Origin: Lachnospiraceae bacterium
Lineage (GTDB): Bacteria; Bacillota; Clostridia; Lachnospirales; Lachnospiraceae
NCBI GenBank assembly: GCA_015057425.1
Contig: SVEL01000013.1
Coordinates: 1 to 64,000 of the forward strand
DNA length: 64,000 nt
Direction of reading: 5' to 3'
This document shows positions 50,955 through 61,154 of this stretch, piece by piece; the stretch's first letter is position 1, and each line of letters begins with the position of its first letter. The position numbers were made by a program, and so were the translations under genes. The notes below the pieces were generated by a model. That model ran no database searches. It was not told where the DNA came from and saw only the letters and a program-made list of their open reading frames with translations.

Positions 50955-53387
50955 TTATTTGTCTTTTAATAATGGTATCGAATTATAATAATCCGTACTT
51001 ATAATAGATGCTGACATTTCAACTTTCTTTTTCGCTATATTAGTCATCGCCTTAATATATTGCTTTATATATTCATCAGTATAAACCGATTCGTCCAAAC
51101 CTTCTGCCAAAGTAAATTTCTTATCCTGGATATTATAAACACCAATATCTGTTATCCATGACTTTGATGCCAATACAACAATACCTTGAGAGTCTGATAA
51201 AATATCACTTCCTATTAAAAGTCTTGAATCATATTCAAGGCCTAAAAGATTTGATACTGTAGGAAGTATATCTACCTGACCACATACTTTATCTACAACT
51301 ACCGGTTCTTCCATACTACCTGACCACATAATCAGCGTATTTCTATATACATCAAAGTCAAGCCCTGACTCTTTACCGACATATTCCATAGTTTCTTTTC
51401 CGAATTCGTGCCCCGCAAGTTCAGCCAATACATTGCTTACATTAAAATATGGAATATGGTCAGGTGTAAGGACTAAAAGTGTATTCTTATCAAGACCTGT
51501 CGTTTCAAGTTCCTCTACAATCTTAGCAACTGCCTTTTCAAGTTCAAGCTGACATGCTATATACGCTCTCGCAGTTTCACCGTAAGGAAGATGTGCTACA
51601 GCTTCCTTATTTTTTATAGACATTGCATTACCTGAGAAATTATATTGCACATGACCGCTTACCGTAAGATAATACACATTAAATGGCGATACTACATTGA
51701 GATAATCACCTATAGTATTCTCTATCATATGCAAATCTGATTGAGGCCAGTAAATACTGCCATTTTCTTTCTTTTCCAATTCATACCATTCTTTTGCCGG
51801 TCTCCATTCATATCCAAAATTAGGATGTGATATGTGTCTGTCATAATACTTAGGATCACTACCATTATGATATGCATATGATGAATACTGCAATCTGTTT
51901 AACTGTTTTGCAAGAGTAAAGTACATATTAGAACCATTCTTGCCGGTAACTATACTGCTCTTTTGTCCATCCTTTGGATATATACCGGTTATAGACTGGA
52001 ATTCACCACCAATTGTACTTGTAAAATGCAACGGTGTATAAAAATTATTAAATACAAAACCTTCATTTGAAAGTCTGTATAATGTAGGCATAAGTTCAGG
52101 TATTAAACCATACTTTGAAAATCCTTCTGCTACAATAAATATTACATTATAGCCCTCAAACATACCTGTGTATTCATTCTTGTTTGTGGCCCATGTATAT
52201 GTTCCATCATCATTTTTCTGACTGACATACTTATGAATTTTTACTATACTTGAATCCGACTCACTATCAATCAAGGCAGCAAAATCAATATCCATAATAT
52301 TAGGTGATGTATCTATCGGTTCTTCCGTAGTCGGAGTATCTTCACTTGGATCATTAACATCACCTGAGCTTGGAATATCCGGTAAATCCGGCATATCAAC
52401 CTCAACATCACCTGAAATATATGTATCTGTAGGGAATAATATATACTTCAAATCCAGTCTTATCATAGTAAATACGCCAAGTTTATTTACCTGTTCATTT
52501 ATTGCTGTATCCATCTTATACAGTTCCTTTGGCGTATATACACCTGCTCCGACACCCCAAGGCAATCCGAGACTTAAAACTGCCACTACCTGCAATACAA
52601 TGGCTCCACCTAACACAATTCCGCTAAATAATATTTTTCTTCTTCTAAATTCAAAGAATATACTGCCGACAGTAAGTATGAATACCATCGGAAGGAAGAA
52701 TAATATAATTGTAAAAATTCTGTCAAGCACAGCATTTACGGCAACCATAACAAAGTTTGTCTCTCCCGCTATTTGTCCCGTCATATCGAACATAGAAAAT
52801 ATTGGTGTATACAACTGAAAGATAATTACAATAACAAATTCAGCTGCAAACAGCAGACATACAAAAAAAGTCAGCAGATATGTTATTATTCTGTTAGTAA
52901 TCTCATTAAATAGCAACGTAAATAATGACATAAACAAACCTGCCGGAATTGACAACAATATATAAATAAATGTATATTTTGTCAGTTCTTTATCCATTAC
53001 GAGATGGAAAACAAATTCCAAATATATTAACAAGATAGGGAAAAACAGTATATTTCCAAATATCCATTTTTTCTCCGGTTTAATGCTGTCAATAAAATCT
53101 GCAACTTTATCCAACCCTAAAGGCAGATTTCTTGATCTATCATACTTATTTCTTCTCCCTCTTCTTCTCCTATTATTAACGGATCTGTACTCTCTGGCTG
53201 AACTCATCTCTCTTCTTGCCTGTCTGTGCTGAGTTTCAAGTTCTTCCATTTCGTTGAATATAGATCTGTCCTTTGGCTTATTTGACACAGGCTCAACATC
53301 TTCTAATCTTCTGCTTCGCGCTTCATCATCAAATATGTATTTGAAAATATCGTCGTCTGATATTACCTTTCCTTCATCATTGTCCAT
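50955..53387 (-). CDS. LtaS-like membrane phosphotransferase (sulfatase fold)
   Basis: The 810-residue product has a basic N-terminal cytoplasmic region (NNRRRRGRRNKYDRSRNL), five or so membrane helices (about 105-280), a Pro/Asp/Thr linker and an extracellular sulfatase-fold domain from about 410: GYNVIFIVAEGFSKYG, the probable nucleophile Thr in HFTSTIGGEFQSITG, YAYHNGSDPKYYDRHISH and LLVLTPDHIPYF. This is the architecture of lipoteichoic acid synthases and related glycerophosphate transferases. The long Arg-rich front is unusual. Acceptor polymer not determined. Confidence 0.87.
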   Translation of the reverse strand: MDNDEGKVISDDDIFKYIFDDEARSRRLEDVEPVSNKPKDRSIFNEMEELETQHRQARREMSSAREYRSVNNRRRRGRRNKYDRSRNLPLGLDKVADFIDSIKPEKKWIFGNILFFPILLIYLEFVFHLVMDKELTKYTFIYILLSIPAGLFMSLFTLLFNEITNRIITYLLTFFVCLLFAAEFVIVIIFQLYTPIFSMFDMTGQIAGETNFVMVAVNAVLDRIFTIILFFLPMVFILTVGSIFFEFRRRKILFSGIVLGGAIVLQVVAVLSLGLPWGVGAGVYTPKELYKMDTAINEQVNKLGVFTMIRLDLKYILFPTDTYISGDVEVDMPDLPDIPSSGDVNDPSEDTPTTEEPIDTSPNIMDIDFAALIDSESDSSIVKIHKYVSQKNDDGTYTWATNKNEYTGMFEGYNVIFIVAEGFSKYGLIPELMPTLYRLSNEGFVFNNFYTPLHFTSTIGGEFQSITGIYPKDGQKSSIVTGKNGSNMYFTLAKQLNRLQYSSYAYHNGSDPKYYDRHISHPNFGYEWRPAKEWYELEKKENGSIYWPQSDLHMIENTIGDYLNVVSPFNVYYLTVSGHVQYNFSGNAMSIKNKEAVAHLPYGETARAYIACQLELEKAVAKIVEELETTGLDKNTLLVLTPDHIPYFNVSNVLAELAGHEFGKETMEYVGKESGLDFDVYRNTLIMWSGSMEEPVVVDKVCGQVDILPTVSNLLGLEYDSRLLIGSDILSDSQGIVVLASKSWITDIGVYNIQDKKFTLAEGLDESVYTDEYIKQYIKAMTNIAKKKVEMSASIISTDYYNSIPLLKDK

Positions 53388-53472
53388 AATAATTCTCCAT
53401 TCCGAAAGGCTTTTGCCATTCTATATTGTTTTTTAACGCTACTCTTTATTATACTAAATATACATCCACTAA

Positions 53473-54678
53473 TCAAACAGATTTTTCATCTTGGAAGAAT
53501 TTTGAATTTCCAAGCAATAAAAATACTATCATAACTACCGGTATCATTGATGCTGCAAGTAAACCTATTTTAAAGTTCTCACCAAAAGCACCTGTTACCA
53601 TTCCTACAAGTGTAGGACCTGAACCGCATCCTAAATCTCCGCTTAATGCAAGTAACGCAAATAATTTTGTACCGCCTAACGGATAACGCCTCTCAGCTAT
53701 ATTAAATGTTCCCGGCCAGAAAATCCCTACAGAAAAACCACACATTGCACATCCGAGAAGGGAAATTATCGGAATCGGCACCAATGCTGCAACTATATAA
53801 CTTACAAAGCAAAGAACAGCGCTTGCCATCATCATGGTTTCTGTTTTTATCTTTTCTTCAAACATAGCAGTTACAATTCTTGCAACTCCCATAAGAACTG
53901 CAAACATACAAGGTCCAAGCAAATCTCCAAATGCCTTCGGTACATTAAGTCCCTTTTCGGCAAAAGTTGAACTCCACTGGCTCATTGCATGCTCTGATGC
54001 ACCTGCACAAAGCATAAGAACTATAAGTATCCAAAATACTTTCTTTGAAAAAAGTTTTCTTATCGGCACAGGATTTTCATCTCCCGGAATTACCGGAATC
54101 GGTGCCATTATAAACACTATGGTATTAACAAATGGCACTATGGCCCACAGGCATACCAAAACTCTCCAATTTTCTATGCCTGCCACTGCAAAAAATACTG
54201 TAGAAAGTAAAATTACCGCTACCTGACCCCAGCAATAAAAGGAATGTAACAGGTTCATCGCCATGCCCTTTTTTTCCAGTTCACACCCGTTTATGAGAGG
54301 ACTGACTAAAACTTCTATAAGTCCGCCACCTATTGCATAAAAGAATATTGCAACCAGAAGTCCTATATAGCCGTCACCGCATATTTTTTCAAATATATCA
54401 GGAAAGAATCCAAGACCGGCAAGACCTATTGTTGCTGTTATATGTGCTATGATAACTCCTGCTTTATATCCTATCTTATGAATAAATTTTGCCGATAATA
54501 CATCCGTTATCAGTTGCACCAGAAAATTAAATGTAGCAAGTGTCGTTATTTTTTCAAGAGATATATCATATGTAGAACCAAATGTCACAAACAAAAGTGG
54601 TGCTATATTATTAACTATTGCCTGTGTAACATATCCGGTATAGCATGCCTTTACTGTAAGATTATATTTATTCTTCAT
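53473..54678 (-). CDS. Major facilitator superfamily transporter
   Basis: The 401-residue product has about 12 hydrophobic helices in two halves, with the sugar/drug-type start YTGYVTQAIVNNIAPLLFV and ALLALSGDLGCGSGPTLVGMV in the second half. It resembles FucP/AraJ-like carriers in layout, but the substrate cannot be read from the sequence. Its start overlaps the end of the upstream zinc-ribbon gene by 11 bp. Confidence 0.85.
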   Translation of the reverse strand: MKNKYNLTVKACYTGYVTQAIVNNIAPLLFVTFGSTYDISLEKITTLATFNFLVQLITDVLSAKFIHKIGYKAGVIIAHITATIGLAGLGFFPDIFEKICGDGYIGLLVAIFFYAIGGGLIEVLVSPLINGCELEKKGMAMNLLHSFYCWGQVAVILLSTVFFAVAGIENWRVLVCLWAIVPFVNTIVFIMAPIPVIPGDENPVPIRKLFSKKVFWILIVLMLCAGASEHAMSQWSSTFAEKGLNVPKAFGDLLGPCMFAVLMGVARIVTAMFEEKIKTETMMMASAVLCFVSYIVAALVPIPIISLLGCAMCGFSVGIFWPGTFNIAERRYPLGGTKLFALLALSGDLGCGSGPTLVGMVTGAFGENFKIGLLAASMIPVVMIVFLLLGNSKFFQDEKSV

Positions 54679-55498
54679 TTCCTTCCTCTGTCTTTCCGCT
54701 TTCTGTCGTATCTTCTGTATCTATTCCGTCATCTGTGACAAACGCATTTCCTGTGGACCATACTCTTCTGAACACAACATCCACATAGCTATCTATAACT
54801 GTTTCATCATCGTAACCTTCACTCATAACCTCGTATACTTCTGCCTCTGAAAGTTTGTAAGTATTTACCGCCTTTTCTACAAACCAGACTAACACCTCAT
54901 CAATATATTTGTCATTTTTCTCCTCGCCACTATACTGGACAGTTAGTGCCTCTTTCTCATTGTAAACGGCAGCCAGTGATTTCAATGCTTTTTTTACGTT
55001 GCTTCCTATGATTTCTTTTTCATCCGAAGCAAATGCCTCTGCTGCTGACTTTTCACTTTCAAGGTACTCTTTTCCTTTCAGATACATTTCGCTTATACTA
55101 TAGTAGCATATATATTCATTATATTTATCAATATTATCAATTGCAGATATTTTTTCATATATTCCCTTATAATCTTTGGCTTCGTAACGTTCTTCCAACA
55201 CATTTAAGTTTTTCTGAAACTGTCTGTACTCCTTACTTCCTACTCCGGAGAAATATTTATATATGACAAAAACACATAACAAAGCAGCAAAAAAACCTAT
55301 CACATAAGGAACAACTTTCAATATCTTTTCTGATAATTCCTCTGTAATATGCAAGGTTCTTGCTAACTTTCTTACATTTTTACCATAAACTTTTTCTTTT
55401 TTCTTCTTGTCACTTCCCGGTATTTGAAATATCTCTCCGCAATAGGGACATTTATCAAATGTATTATCGTACTCACCACCACATTTTGTACAAACCAT
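54668..55498 (-). CDS. Zinc-ribbon membrane protein of unknown function
   Basis: The 276-residue product begins with a zinc ribbon (MVCTKCGGEYDNTFDKCPYCGE), a basic segment, one membrane helix (VVPYVIGFFAALLCVFVIYKYF, about 65-87) and a mostly helical outer region with TPR-like character (YYSISEMYLKGKEYLESEKS). The tail is acidic (DTEDTTESGKTEEGNEE). GGAGG six bases before ATG sets the start. Similar zinc-ribbon plus helix proteins are common in Clostridia without known role. Confidence 0.7.
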   Translation of the reverse strand: MVCTKCGGEYDNTFDKCPYCGEIFQIPGSDKKKKEKVYGKNVRKLARTLHITEELSEKILKVVPYVIGFFAALLCVFVIYKYFSGVGSKEYRQFQKNLNVLEERYEAKDYKGIYEKISAIDNIDKYNEYICYYSISEMYLKGKEYLESEKSAAEAFASDEKEIIGSNVKKALKSLAAVYNEKEALTVQYSGEEKNDKYIDEVLVWFVEKAVNTYKLSEAEVYEVMSEGYDDETVIDSYVDVVFRRVWSTGNAFVTDDGIDTEDTTESGKTEEGNEE

Positions 55499-55534
55499 AG
55501 AAAGCCTCCGTTATAAACATACCATATTTAAAAT

Positions 55535-55566
55535 AAGGGCTTTTGCAAAAGTTCACAAAAGCCCTG
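55535..55566 (-). terminator. Terminator downstream of the MscS gene
   Basis: AGGGCTTTTG pairs with CAAAAGCCCT around an 8-nt loop; about 24 nt past the mscS stop. Confidence 0.65.
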
Positions 55567-55589
55567 TTTATCAATCTGTTAAGACTAAC

Positions 55590-56435
55590 TTATTTTGCAT
55601 CCTGCATCTCTACAACTACTTTTCCGCAAGTAATTTCGATTCCGTTTTCTTCGAACAATTTCTTAACCTTTTCATTCATATCAAATGTTACAGCCCAGTA
55701 ATCATCAGCCTTTACCCAAACTCTAAGTTCCATAAGAACTGCACTTGGACCTAATGAATTAACAAATGCAAAGATTTCCTTATCCTTCAATACTCTTTCA
55801 TCAGCATTTGCCATCTTAACAAGCACACTCTTCGCAAGTTCTACATCACTTGTATACTTTATATTGGCCTGAACGCTGATTCTTCTTGTATCAAATGCTG
55901 ACACGTTTGTAACAGCTGAATTTGCAAGAGCTCCATTTGGAATTGTTATCATTCTGTTATCTGGAGTAATAAGACTTGTGTATACAATGTCAATTTTGTT
56001 AACTGTACCTTCCTGACCTGAACCGTTATCAACTATGTAATCACCCACTTTGAAAGGACGTGTGAGCAATATAATAACACTACCTGCAAGATTTGAAAGA
56101 CTTCCCTGTAATGCAAGACCTAATGCAAGACCTGCTGATGCAAGTATTGTAACAAATGCCGTTGTTTCAATTCCTACTTTTCCTGCTACCAAAATAACAA
56201 GCACACAGTAAAGAACTACTCTAAGTACTGAAATAAAAAATTTCTTAATGGTAAGGTCCATATTAAACTTTGCAGTCACTTTATCTACTGCATTAAGTAA
56301 AAATTTAATTATGAAGAGACCTAACGCAAGCATAACTACTGCAATGATTACTCTCTGTGCAAAATCCATAGTCTGAGGTATAATTGCAATTAATTTGCTT
56401 GTTATTGTGTCAATAATTCTATCAATAATCTTCAT
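55590..56435 (-). CDS. mscS: Small-conductance mechanosensitive channel, MscS family
   Basis: The 281-residue product has three membrane helices, the third being the pore-lining Gly/Ala-rich GLALGLALQGSLSNLAGSVIIL, followed by the beta domain (PFKVGDYIVDNGSGQEGTV, TLIT-type PDNRMITIPNGALANS) and a C-terminal alpha/beta domain. Opens under membrane tension to release solutes. Length is like E. coli MscS. Confidence 0.93.
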   Translation of the reverse strand: MKIIDRIIDTITSKLIAIIPQTMDFAQRVIIAVVMLALGLFIIKFLLNAVDKVTAKFNMDLTIKKFFISVLRVVLYCVLVILVAGKVGIETTAFVTILASAGLALGLALQGSLSNLAGSVIILLTRPFKVGDYIVDNGSGQEGTVNKIDIVYTSLITPDNRMITIPNGALANSAVTNVSAFDTRRISVQANIKYTSDVELAKSVLVKMANADERVLKDKEIFAFVNSLGPSAVLMELRVWVKADDYWAVTFDMNEKVKKLFEENGIEITCGKVVVEMQDAK

Positions 56436-56510
56436 ACCATCTCTCCTTTGCTTAAATAAAAACTATAACAATTTTACTATATTTTATAATTTTTTTCAAT
56501 ATAATGACTT

Positions 56511-57239
56511 CTAATCCTGAAACATTTCTGCAAAATAACCTGAACCTGATATTGGTTCGTCACCATCATGAAGATGAGTTGTGTCGCCTAAATACTGCAC
56601 TCTAAAAAATGCTTCATTTGGGACTCTTTCTTCTGTTGTAAGCACTGTAACGGATGTAGGTGCCACAAAGAATCCCTGCCACAATATAAGCGGTGACATT
56701 CCAAGAAGATGGGACATCATAGTAAAGGTTATGCCTAAATGACAGAAAATAACTATGGTTTTATCGCTTTCAGGATTTCCATTTCCGCCATTCTCTGTTT
56801 TGTAATAATCGCCTTCTCTTATATAACCATATGTAGCTAATAATTCATCGAGTTTACCGCAAACATTGGCATATGCTTCTTCGATATGTCCCGTCTGCAT
56901 AACAGGAGCTTTCACCCATTCATCTTTATCAAATAACTGCTTTTCATTGGTCCAATACTTTGGCATAAAATCCCATGCAATTCTGTTATTACCTGTTTCA
57001 GGGTCTTTAACCGGCACAAAAAATTCCTGCATCCAATCACAAATTGTAGCCTCTTTGTCTAATTCTTTAAGGGATAATGACGCTGTATCCTTTGCTCTGC
57101 CAAGAGGCGAACAATATACATCATCAACCTTCCAATTTTTAACTCTTTCTGCAAGACATTTTGCTTCTCTCCATCCCTTTTCCGTCAAAGTATCATTGAC
57201 ATAATCCGGGTCTCCATGTCTTATAAAAATAATTCTCAT
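56511..57239 (-). CDS. Histidine phosphatase family protein
   Basis: The 242-residue product has the catalytic RHG motif (MRIIFIRHGDPDY), DVYCSPLGRAKDTASL with the second Arg and VIFCHLGITFTMMSHLLG with the second catalytic His, here in a CHLG context. Substrate is unknown. Only a weak ribosome site precedes the ATG, while a strong one serves a nine-codon frame ending one base before it, so translation is probably coupled (see 57241). Confidence 0.88.
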   Translation of the reverse strand: MRIIFIRHGDPDYVNDTLTEKGWREAKCLAERVKNWKVDDVYCSPLGRAKDTASLSLKELDKEATICDWMQEFFVPVKDPETGNNRIAWDFMPKYWTNEKQLFDKDEWVKAPVMQTGHIEEAYANVCGKLDELLATYGYIREGDYYKTENGGNGNPESDKTIVIFCHLGITFTMMSHLLGMSPLILWQGFFVAPTSVTVLTTEERVPNEAFFRVQYLGDTTHLHDGDEPISGSGYFAEMFQD

Positions 57240-57240
57240 T

Positions 57241-57270
57241 TTATTTCTTGCTGACGCACACCTTGCACAT
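57241..57270 (-). CDS. Nine-residue leader peptide MCKVCVSKK
   Basis: AGGAGG lies eight bases before an ATG that encodes MCKVCVSKK and stops one base before the histidine phosphatase ATG. Whether the peptide matters or only feeds ribosomes to the next gene is not known. Confidence 0.4.
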   Translation of the reverse strand: MCKVCVSKK

Positions 57271-57290
57271 CAGTTTACCTCCTATATGTT

Positions 57291-58529
57291 TTATGAAAGC
57301 TCATGAATAAACAATCCACTTCTAAGCTTTGGCTCAAACCATGTTGACTTAGGCGGCATAAGCAATCCTGCGTCTGATACGGCAAACAATTCACCGATAG
57401 ATGTCGCATACATGGAAAATGCTACTTTCATATCTGAATTGCATCTTCGTTCAAGTTCCTTAAGTCCTCTGATTCCTCCGATAAAATCTATTCTCTTATC
57501 TACTCTCGGATCTCCTATACCAAGAACCGGAGTAAGAAGATATTGCTGCAAAATTGATACATCAAGACCATCTACCGGGTCATCTGATAAAACAGATTCT
57601 TTCGCTGTAAGGCTATACCATTTGCCTTCAAGGTACATACCAACTTTACCTTTAACTTCCGGGCCGTAAGGTTCACTACCCTTTTCCTCAATCTCAAAGT
57701 TTTCTCCGATTTTATCTAAGAATTCAGAAACTGAATATCCATTTAAATCCTTAACAACTCTATTGTATGGCATAATCATAAGCTCTTCATCCGGGAAAAG
57801 AACAGAAAGGAAGAAATTAAATTCTTCTGTTCCGTCATAATCAGGATTTTCTTCTCTTCTCTTAAATCCAACCTTTACTGCTGATGCAGCTCTATGATGA
57901 CCGTCTGCAATATATATACTGTCAATGTCTTTAAATTCATCCATTATAGTCTTATTATCAGCGTCTTTTTCTATTTTCCATACTCTATGCTTTATATTAT
58001 CATCACTAACAAAATCATATAAAGGGGACTCTTTTTTTACATTGTCAATAATCTCTCTTATAACAGCGTTGGCTCTGTATGCAAGGAATATCGGGCCTGT
58101 CTGCGCATTACATGTATCTACGTGATGAATTCTGTCTGCTTCTTTATCGGCTCTTGTATTTTCATGTTTTTTAATAACATTGTTTTTGTAATCATCTATT
58201 GATGCACATGCAACAAGTCCTGTCTGAGCTCTTCCATCCATTGTAAGCTCATATATATAATAACACTCTCCCTTATCCTCTACAAAAGTTCCATCTTCAC
58301 GTCTCTTGTCAAGAAGCTCCTTTGCTTTTGCGTAAACCTTTTCATCATATGTGTCAACAGAACTGTCAAACTGTGTCTCTGCTCTGTCTATGTTTAAAAA
58401 AGAAAGTTCATTTCCTTTTACTACTTCACAAGCTTCCTCTCTGTTATATACATCATAAGGAAGAGCTGCTACCTTACTTGCAACATCTTTTGCAGGTCTT
58501 ATACATTTAAATGGTTTTATCGTTGCCAT
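57291..58529 (-). CDS. DUF1015 family protein
   Basis: The product of about 412 residues has the DUF1015 pattern: ATIKPFKCIRPAKDVASKV, AALPYDVYNREEA, NELSFLNIDRAE, the central SIYIADGHHRAASAV and the C-terminal FIGGIRGLKELERR and MPPKSTWFEPKLRSGLFIHEL. Function unknown; it is often found beside serA and serC in Clostridia. The ATG at 58529 is preferred because GGAG lies inside the codons of the earlier ATG at 58547. Confidence 0.9.
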   Translation of the reverse strand: MATIKPFKCIRPAKDVASKVAALPYDVYNREEACEVVKGNELSFLNIDRAETQFDSSVDTYDEKVYAKAKELLDKRREDGTFVEDKGECYYIYELTMDGRAQTGLVACASIDDYKNNVIKKHENTRADKEADRIHHVDTCNAQTGPIFLAYRANAVIREIIDNVKKESPLYDFVSDDNIKHRVWKIEKDADNKTIMDEFKDIDSIYIADGHHRAASAVKVGFKRREENPDYDGTEEFNFFLSVLFPDEELMIMPYNRVVKDLNGYSVSEFLDKIGENFEIEEKGSEPYGPEVKGKVGMYLEGKWYSLTAKESVLSDDPVDGLDVSILQQYLLTPVLGIGDPRVDKRIDFIGGIRGLKELERRCNSDMKVAFSMYATSIGELFAVSDAGLLMPPKSTWFEPKLRSGLFIHELS

Positions 58530-58543
58530 ATTCTTTACTCCAT

Positions 58544-59830
58544 TCATTCAAAATATATTTTTATCAGTTTCTCAAGAGCATATTGGTCTCTTGCACCCAT
58601 AAGTTCTCTTGCGGAATGCATAGCAAGCACAGGAACTCCTACGTCTGCTGAACGCATCGGTAAATACTTTCCTGCTATTGTTCCTAACGTACTTCCCGCA
58701 CCCACATCGCTCCTTATTGCATATTTTTGATATGGTATATCATTTTTATCACATAGTTGTTCGATTATTGCCGTCATACCGCAATCTGTAGCATAACTTT
58801 GGGAAGCTGTTCTTTTTATTACAATACCGCTGTTTAAATAGCATTTACAGGTTACATCCGACTTTTCAGGTCTGTTAGGATGATGTCCGTGTGCCACGTC
58901 TAAAGAAATCATATATCCATCTGACACATAATTTAAATATTCATCTCTTCCATATCCTAAAGCCATATAGATTTTCTCAATAATCATAGCCAGTGTACCG
59001 GAATCTGCCCCCTGTTTTGTTCTTGAGCCTATCTCTTCATTGTCAAACAGTGCTATGACATTTATTCCTCTTTCACCTACATCACCGCAAATACCTTTAA
59101 TAAGTGCCTGTACTGATGTAATATTATCAAGTCTCGGTGAAGACAATAAATCTCCGTTTATACCTGATACGAGCGGTTCGTCTACATTGTAAATATACAG
59201 CTCATAATCAAGAATATCTGTCTTATCCGCTGCAAGATAATCAGCCAGAAATTCCATAAAGAAATCTTCCGTCACACTGTTACCTTCATCTGCTGCTATT
59301 GCGAAAGGTATCATATCAACCTGACGGTTCAACTCAATGCCTTTATTTACTTCTCTGTTTAAATGTATAGCAAGATTTGGTATGGTAAGCACCGGCTTTT
59401 CCATATCTATTATTCTGATAACCGGATTATAAGGGTCTTCTGACTTTAAAGCCACTCTGCCGGCTATCGACAATGGTCTGTCCATCCATGTGTTAAGAAT
59501 AGGACCACCATATATTTCCGTATTTAATTTGCCGTAACGACTGTCTGATGTCATTTCCGGACTTGGTTTAATATATATGCATGGGTGGTCAGTATGAGCA
59601 CATCCTATTTTTAAATTGCCGCCTTTACCTATGGTAAATGCAACCAATGCAGAATCATGGATATTAATCATATACTTTCCGCCTCTTTCAAGAATCCATT
59701 TCTGTCCGAGTTTCAGCATTTCAAATCCATCGTTTCTCAATATGTTTTCCGCATTTAATACCGTTGTATAAGCACATGTAGATGCTTTAACCGTATTTAT
59801 AAGTTCATTGATGCTTTTCATTTCTTCCAT
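58544..59830 (-). CDS. M18 family aminopeptidase
   Basis: About 428 residues with M18 zinc-peptidase motifs: IGCAHTDHPCIYIKP (metal His/Asp), GPILNTWMDRPLSIAGR, NREVNKGIELNRQ, ALFDNEEIGSRTKQGADS (catalytic and metal Glu), SLDVAHGHHPNRPEK and LAMHSARELMGARDQ. It removes N-terminal acidic or neutral residues from peptides. GAGGTG before the ATG at 59830 sets the start. The downstream DUF1015 gene is 14 nt away from its stop. Confidence 0.93.
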   Translation of the reverse strand: MEEMKSINELINTVKASTCAYTTVLNAENILRNDGFEMLKLGQKWILERGGKYMINIHDSALVAFTIGKGGNLKIGCAHTDHPCIYIKPSPEMTSDSRYGKLNTEIYGGPILNTWMDRPLSIAGRVALKSEDPYNPVIRIIDMEKPVLTIPNLAIHLNREVNKGIELNRQVDMIPFAIAADEGNSVTEDFFMEFLADYLAADKTDILDYELYIYNVDEPLVSGINGDLLSSPRLDNITSVQALIKGICGDVGERGINVIALFDNEEIGSRTKQGADSGTLAMIIEKIYMALGYGRDEYLNYVSDGYMISLDVAHGHHPNRPEKSDVTCKCYLNSGIVIKRTASQSYATDCGMTAIIEQLCDKNDIPYQKYAIRSDVGAGSTLGTIAGKYLPMRSADVGVPVLAMHSARELMGARDQYALEKLIKIYFE

Positions 59831-59876
59831 ACATACACCTCGCATATTTGTCTTATCATCAATTTTACAAGAATAA

Positions 59877-59904
59877 TGGGGCTGTCAGTAAGAATACAGC
59901 CCCA
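59877..59904 (-). terminator. Terminator of serA
   Basis: TGGGGCTGT pairs with ACAGCCCCA around a 10-nt loop, followed by TTATTC; 29 nt past the serA stop. Confidence 0.7.
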
Positions 59905-59932
59905 TATTTAATTAAAAAAGCCTATTTAGTTA

Positions 59933-61096
59933 TTATTTTATTACTCTTACTTTTACTACGCCTTCAATTGCATTAATCTTTGCGATAGCTTCTGCTGTTG
60001 CAACTGTATCAAGATCAAGCATTGTATATGCATAGTCACCTTTACTCTTGTTAACCATATCTGAAATATTGATATTTTCAGCAGCCATAGCTCCTGTGAA
60101 CTGGCTGATTGTGTTAGGTATATTCTTGTGGCAGATTGTCACACGACAAGCCTTGTTGCATACACCCATATCACATGCAGGATAGTTAACTGAGTTAACA
60201 ATATTACCATTTTCAATATAGTTTACAATCTGATTAACTGCCATTACTGCACAGTTATCTTCTGATTCCTCTGTTGAAGCGCCAAGATGTGGGAATGCAA
60301 TAACACCTTCCATATTTGCTGTCTTAGCGTTAGGGAAATCTGTAACATACTTTCTTACTTTTCCGCTTTCAAGAGCTTCTTTGATATCATCATCATTTAC
60401 CAGAAGGTCTCTTGCGTAGTTAAGGATAACAACTCCGTCCTTCATCATTGAGATGGAAGCCTTGTTGATCATACCCTTTGTATCTTCGAGAAGTGGAACA
60501 TGAACTGAAATATAATCACTTTCAGCATACACTTCTGCATTTGATTTAACTAATTTTACTTCATTTGATAAGTTAAGTGCGTTCTGTACTGAAAGATATG
60601 GGTCACAGCCTACAACTTTCATACCTAACTTTGCTGCTGCATTGGCAACTAATACACCAATTGCGCCAAGTCCGATAACGCCTAAAGTCTTACCCTGAAT
60701 TTCTGTTCCGGCAAATTTAGCTTTTGCCTTTTCCATTGTCTTGTTTATATTTTCGTCTGCCTTATTGTCAGCAACCCACTGCATACCGCCTCTGACATCT
60801 CTTGCCGCCAAAAGCATACCTGCAATAACAAGTTCCTTAACACCGTTAGCATTTGCACCAGGTGTATTAAATACTACAATACCTTTTTCTGCACATTTAT
60901 CAAGAGGAATGTTATTAACACCTGCTCCTGCTCTTGCAACAGCTAAAAGGCTTTCAGGTAAATCAAGTTCATGCATTGAAGCGCTTCTTACAAGAACTGC
61001 TTCTGCTTCTGAAAACTCACCTGTTGTACCAAATGTATCCGGCAACAAACTCATACCTACCTTAGCAATAGGATTTAAACAATTAACTTTTACCAT
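59933..61096 (-). CDS. serA: D-3-phosphoglycerate dehydrogenase, short form with ACT domain
   Basis: The 387-residue enzyme has substrate-domain RAGAGVNNIPLDKCAEKGI and NTPGANANGVKELV, the NAD fold GKTLGVIGLGAIGVLVANAA, active-site VPLLEDTKGMINKAS, ILNYARDLLVND and FPHLGASTEESEDNC, then a C-terminal ACT domain (NIPNTISQFTGAMAAENINISDM). First step of serine synthesis. The Cys-rich linker CDMGVCNKACRVTICHKN before the ACT domain is notable. Follows serC. Confidence 0.95.
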   Translation of the reverse strand: MVKVNCLNPIAKVGMSLLPDTFGTTGEFSEAEAVLVRSASMHELDLPESLLAVARAGAGVNNIPLDKCAEKGIVVFNTPGANANGVKELVIAGMLLAARDVRGGMQWVADNKADENINKTMEKAKAKFAGTEIQGKTLGVIGLGAIGVLVANAAAKLGMKVVGCDPYLSVQNALNLSNEVKLVKSNAEVYAESDYISVHVPLLEDTKGMINKASISMMKDGVVILNYARDLLVNDDDIKEALESGKVRKYVTDFPNAKTANMEGVIAFPHLGASTEESEDNCAVMAVNQIVNYIENGNIVNSVNYPACDMGVCNKACRVTICHKNIPNTISQFTGAMAAENINISDMVNKSKGDYAYTMLDLDTVATAEAIAKINAIEGVVKVRVIK

Positions 61097-61154
61097 TTTA
61101 ATTTCTTCCTTTCACATTAGATATTATCGATACCAAAGCCTTGTATAACAGAGA

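Noticed and set aside
60741-61148. 135-codon plus-strand frame opposite serA
   Set aside because: Shadow of a well-conserved enzyme on the other strand; no translation signals.
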